A stretch of DNA of 64,000 nucleotides from Desulforamulus reducens MI-1. GTDB taxonomy: Bacteria; Bacillota; Desulfotomaculia; Desulfotomaculales; Desulfotomaculaceae. Numbering within the stretch: position 1 is the stretch's first letter; every line of letters starts with the position of its first letter. The stretch covers positions 372,001 to 436,000 of the forward strand of contig NC_009253.1 in NCBI RefSeq assembly GCF_000016165.1, written 5' to 3'. This document shows, piece after piece, positions 60,994-64,000 of the stretch. Under the pieces are notes generated by a model, which saw only the letters and a list, made by a program, of their open reading frames with translations, was not told the DNA's origin and ran no database searches. The translations under genes were made by a program, and so were the position numbers.

Positions 60994-63081
60994 GTGAAAG
61001 TTCGAGAAATCAATACATTGCATTCCATTGCTTTGAGCCCGGAGCAAACTGTCCAGGAAGTAGTGGGAATTTTCCTAAAACATCAGGTGGACGGAGCACC
61101 CGTTATCGATGCAGAAGGGAAGATCATGGGCCTTTTTACCAAAGATCAGATTTACCGACTAGTAAATGAGGGCTTAAATGTGAATACTTCTGTAGCAGAG
61201 TTGATGATCCCGGCAGACAAAATCGGCCACCTAGATGATGAGTTGGAAGATCTTTTAAATGAGGATTTTGAATGGTTGCCCATTGTTGATGAAGATCGAG
61301 TTACTAGCATGATCACCAGAAGCAATCTCTCAAAGGTGTTTTTTGACTTTTATCGGGCTATTTCCTGTGAGCTTGAAACCATTATTAACTCCACGATAAA
61401 CTTAATTGTATCAGTTGATAAAGAAGGAAAAATTAACGTATTTAATAAGGCAGCAGAGAAATTTCTTGGTAAGGAAGCTCAAGAGGTAAAGGGTAAGAAT
61501 ATTGCTGAAATTTTTCCAAACAGTGGACTGGCTGAGGTTGTACGTACGGGGAATGTAGAACTTTTGCAGAAGGTCAAGTTGAATGATAATGATTATATCT
61601 CTAACCGTTCACCAATCATAAAAGATAATAAGGTAATTGGGGCTGTTGCGGTACTTCAGTGTATTTCCGAAATGGAGAAAGTATCAAGGGAGTTAGAGAG
61701 TGTTAAAGAATTAAATGAGGAATTACAGGCAATTATTGAATCCTCCTTTGATGGACTTTATATTACAGATGGGAAGGGGTTAACTCTTCGTTTAAATAAG
61801 GCGTATGAGAGGATAACTGGCCTAAAGGCCCAAGAATTCCTGGGGCGGTATGCTGAGGATATAATGAAGGAAGGTGTGGTTTCTGAGTCGGTAGCTGTTC
61901 TGGCCTTAAAGCGAAGGGAAACGGTCTCGATTATTCAAGAATACAGGGCGGGCAAAACAACTTTGGCCACTGGCAACCCGGTCTTTGATAAAAACGGTAA
62001 CATCTTTAGAGTTGTTTGCAACGTTAGGGATATTACAGAACTCAATCAATTAAATAAAGAACTAGAACAGGCCCGGGGCTTAAGTCAACATTATCAAAGT
62101 CAATTGCGTACTATGAGCTATTTTGGCTCAGACAGAATTGTGATTAAATCGGAAAAAATGAAAGATCTTTTAGGACTCATTATTCGATTAGCCGGGGTTG
62201 ATTCTACCATTTTAATCACTGGAGAATCAGGAACAGGTAAAGAATTAATTGCGGAAACCTTATATATTAATAGTAATCGGCGGGATGGGCCATTTATCAA
62301 ATTAAATTGTGGGGCAATTCCAGAAAACTTACTGGAGTCAGAACTTTTTGGTTATGAATCTGGTGCCTTTACAGGGGCCAGTAAAGAAGGTAAAGCTGGA
62401 TATTTTGAGCTAGCTAACGGGGGAACTCTTTTTCTTGACGAGATTGGGGAATTGCCATTAAATCTTCAGGTTAAACTCTTGCGGGTTTTACAGAGCAGGG
62501 AAATTGTCCGTGTAGGCGGGAAAAAACCGCTAAAAATTAATATTCGTATTTTGGCTGCAACCAACCGTAATCTAAAGGACATGGTTGACAAAAAAGAATT
62601 TCGCGAGGATTTGTATTACCGTTTAAATGTTGTGCCTGTTAATGTGCCGCCTCTTAGAGAACGGAAGGAAGAAATTACATCCTTTGTCACCCATTTCATG
62701 CTGATATTCAATAGAAAATATAAGGTTAATAAAAGGATTACACCAGAAGTGGTTGATCTTTTCCTACGGTATGACTGGCCCGGTAATATCAGGGAACTAG
62801 AGAACCTTATTGAGAGATTGATAGTAATTACTACAGGGAATTTATTAACAATAAATGATTTGCCAGCCAATATTAAGGGAAACAATCCAGACAATTTAGC
62901 CAGTGTACAAGTTTCTTGTCTTATGCCCCTAAAAGATGCGGTCGAAAGTGTTGAGAAACAGGTATTGGAACGAGCCTATGCAGAGTTCCGTACTATTCGT
63001 CAGATGGCTGAGACATTAAAAGTATCTGCTGCTACTGTTGTAAGAAAGGCAGCCAAATATGGAATTACCCAAGAACTATGA
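60994..63081 (+). CDS. sigma-54-dependent activator with CBS pair and two PAS domains
   Basis: The protein is about 695 aa from GTG 60994, 6 nt after GAGGTG. Order: two CBS motifs (residues 1-115), PAS 1 (about 120-225), PAS 2 (about 240-355), AAA+ domain with Walker A GESGTGKE (410-417), the sigma-54 contact loop GAFTGA (457-462) and Walker B GTLFLDEIGE near 478, and a Fis-type HTH (IRQMAETLKVSAATVVRKAAKYG) at the end. CBS domains usually bind adenine nucleotides. It is the likely regulator of the downstream thiolase unit, which has paired palindromes and a -24/-12 promoter. Confidence 0.95.
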   Translation: MKVREINTLHSIALSPEQTVQEVVGIFLKHQVDGAPVIDAEGKIMGLFTKDQIYRLVNEGLNVNTSVAELMIPADKIGHLDDELEDLLNEDFEWLPIVDEDRVTSMITRSNLSKVFFDFYRAISCELETIINSTINLIVSVDKEGKINVFNKAAEKFLGKEAQEVKGKNIAEIFPNSGLAEVVRTGNVELLQKVKLNDNDYISNRSPIIKDNKVIGAVAVLQCISEMEKVSRELESVKELNEELQAIIESSFDGLYITDGKGLTLRLNKAYERITGLKAQEFLGRYAEDIMKEGVVSESVAVLALKRRETVSIIQEYRAGKTTLATGNPVFDKNGNIFRVVCNVRDITELNQLNKELEQARGLSQHYQSQLRTMSYFGSDRIVIKSEKMKDLLGLIIRLAGVDSTILITGESGTGKELIAETLYINSNRRDGPFIKLNCGAIPENLLESELFGYESGAFTGASKEGKAGYFELANGGTLFLDEIGELPLNLQVKLLRVLQSREIVRVGGKKPLKINIRILAATNRNLKDMVDKKEFREDLYYRLNVVPVNVPPLRERKEEITSFVTHFMLIFNRKYKVNKRITPEVVDLFLRYDWPGNIRELENLIERLIVITTGNLLTINDLPANIKGNNPDNLASVQVSCLMPLKDAVESVEKQVLERAYAEFRTIRQMAETLKVSAATVVRKAAKYGITQEL

Positions 63082-63143
63082 AGTATTCTTAAAAAATACA
63101 ATATAGCTATGCTGATAACAATCAGCTTGTTCATTTAGTTCAG

Positions 63144-63175
63144 AAAAGGGAGGGTATAAACCACTCCCTTTTTTA
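63144..63175 (+). terminator. terminator after the sigma-54 activator gene
   Basis: AAAAGGGAG (63144-63152) pairs with CTCCCTTTT (63164-63172), followed by TTA. Confidence 0.88.
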
Positions 63176-63309
63176 TGTTTGTTTGATAAGTGTTTTTTTG
63201 CGTACATGCAATTTTGTAAAAGCCCAGTGAAATAATCTTAACTATTTAATTAAAAATTTTTTGATTTAATGAGAAGAGTAGGCTTGAAAAATAATAATAA
63301 TGTTAATTT

Positions 63310-63345
63310 GTTTCAATATTGAAACGGACACTTCAATATTGAAAC
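63310..63345. promoter_or_regulatory. twin palindromes, candidate enhancer (UAS) for the sigma-54 activator
   Basis: GTTTCAATATTGAAAC (63310-63325) is a perfect 16-bp palindrome, and TTCAATATTGAA (63332-63343, with AC after it) repeats its core. Centres are 20 bp apart, about two helical turns, and about 260 bp upstream of the -24/-12 promoter, the normal geometry for a sigma-54 enhancer. Confidence 0.75.
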
Positions 63346-63586
63346 AATCAAAAAAAGGTCGTAATTTGCAGCAAAACCAAAAACTAAATATTCTAAATAT
63401 ACTGAAAAGTACCACAACAACTGAAATGAAGAGAAAATAAACCCCTAATTGGTTTAGACAAAATTTTTAAACTTATACAATAGTATGGTGAAATGTTTCA
63501 AAAATGTAATGATCGTTAATAAAGGAACAAATGCTGTTCTATGTTAAAACGCCGAGTTACGGGGATTATTCAATGCAAAACACCTT

Positions 63587-63601
63587 TGGCATAGGCTTTG
63601 C
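63587..63601 (+). promoter_or_regulatory. sigma-54-type -24/-12 promoter
   Basis: TGGCATAGGCTTTGC matches TGGCAC-N5-TTGC with exact spacing and one mismatch. It lies 151 bp before the thiolase start and downstream of the twin palindromes. Confidence 0.75.
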
Positions 63602-63668
63602 GAATATCTAAATTTAAATATGCTCTTTGTATAAACCCAAATAGCAACTTTTTTGAGAAGAGAGCCTA

Positions 63669-63706
63669 GAGCCCCAATGATTTTTAATCTATTGGGGCTC
63701 TTTTTA
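63669..63706 (+). terminator. leader terminator between the sigma-54 promoter and thiolase
   Basis: GAGCCCCAAT (63669-63678) pairs with ATTGGGGCTC (63691-63700), followed by TTTTTATT. It lies inside the transcribed leader if the promoter at 63587 is used. Confidence 0.85.
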
Positions 63707-63751
63707 TTCAGTTCTCAGAAAAGGTGTGAAAGAAAGAAGTGAGGTGCTGAA

Positions 63752-64000
63752 ATGAAGGAAACTGTAATAGTGAGTGCAGCAAGAACGCCCTTTGGCCGAT
63801 TCGGTGGCGGACTAAAGTCACTAAAGGCTGTGGATCTTGGAGGGATAGCCATTGCTGAAGCAATCAGACGTGCTGGTGTATCCTCTGAGCAAATTGACTA
63901 CGTCTATATGGGTCAAGTTCTCCAGGGTGGATGCGGTCAAGTTCCATCTCGTCAGGCAACCCGCAAGGCAGGTTTGCCATGGGAAGTTCCATCGATAACA
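63752..64000 (+). CDS. acetyl-CoA acetyltransferase (thiolase), 3'-truncated by window edge
   Basis: The first 83 residues of a thiolase are present: [19 protein letters not shown] at the N-terminus, [20 protein letters not shown] near 55. The catalytic cysteine would lie just beyond the window end. The enzyme condenses or cleaves acetoacetyl-CoA and related 3-ketoacyl-CoAs. GAGGTG precedes the ATG. Control by the upstream sigma-54 activator fits a regulated acyl-CoA degradation or synthesis unit. Confidence 0.93.
   Translation, partial: MKETVIVSAARTPFGRFGGGLKSLKAVDLGGIAIAEAIRRAGVSSEQIDYVYMGQVLQGGCGQVPSRQATRKAGLPWEVPSIT

Larger units (their letters stand above)
63082..63751. other. 670-bp regulatory intergenic region
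   Basis: In order it holds a terminator for the activator gene, two tandem palindromes, an AT-rich stretch, a sigma-54-type promoter, a second terminator inside the leader and the thiolase ribosome-binding site. No gene is supported. Confidence 0.7.

Overview
The window looks like a chromosomal segment of an anaerobic, low-to-mid-GC Gram-positive bacterium, most likely a sulfate-reducing or syntrophic Peptococcaceae member of the Desulfotomaculum/Desulforamulus type. This is inferred from gene content: a heterodisulfide-reductase module (hdrCBA), an Etf-linked lactate/glycolate-type dehydrogenase, acyl-CoA transferases, a thiolase, a PucR-controlled peptide operon, strong AGGAGG ribosome-binding sites and c-di-GMP/sigma-54 regulation. 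No rRNA or species-level marker is present.

Layout. 1-9.4 kb: the 3' part of an acyl-CoA transferase, an alpha/beta hydrolase, motAB, the hdrCBA operon and a membrane-anchored MutS-like ATPase. hdrA contains an in-frame TGA at the position of a conserved cysteine, followed 17 nt later by a SECIS-like hairpin, so it reads as one selenoprotein gene rather than two fragments. 9.4-16.8 kb: a LysR regulator divergent from an arylsulfotransferase, a DASS-type anion transporter, a GcvH-like lipoyl protein, an unusual fusion of glutaredoxin with a degenerate radical-SAM-like domain, a dihydrolipoamide dehydrogenase and a broken EamA transporter. 16.8-20.3 kb: etfB-etfA-glcD. 20.4-20.6 kb: tRNA-Gln and tRNA-Lys.

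20.55-34.99 kb: a 14.4-kb element integrated in tRNA-Lys and bounded by 70-bp identical attachment sequences. It has an integrase, HTH protein, holin-like protein, scaffold, major capsid protein, DHH-like protein, primase, small and large terminase, portal and putative head connectors, but no recognisable tail or lysin genes. This fits a capsid-forming phage satellite that would borrow tails from a helper. It carries a perfect consensus parS site (TGTTTCACGTGAAACA), arrays of repeats in two gene-free regions and a repeated 14-bp motif.

35-64 kb: pyruvate kinase; a candidate structured RNA; a full-length acyl-CoA transferase behind a sigma-54-like promoter; a PAS-GGDEF-HD-GYP c-di-GMP enzyme; two chemotaxis receptors, the second behind a c-di-GMP-I riboswitch; RluA and MATE; a PucR regulator with an oligopeptide ABC transporter, two M29-type aminopeptidases and a DUF917 protein; RF3; and a CBS-PAS-PAS sigma-54 activator. 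That activator sits upstream of twin palindromic candidate enhancers, a -24/-12 promoter and the start of a thiolase gene. Three copies of a dispersed long-palindrome repeat, with compensatory base changes, lie between 44.3 and 51.1 kb.

Taken together, the host genes describe fermentative or syntrophic carbon flow (lactate, acyl-CoA, peptides) tied to flavin- and Hdr-based electron transfer, with c-di-GMP and sigma-54 control. All product calls come from reading motifs; no database search was run.
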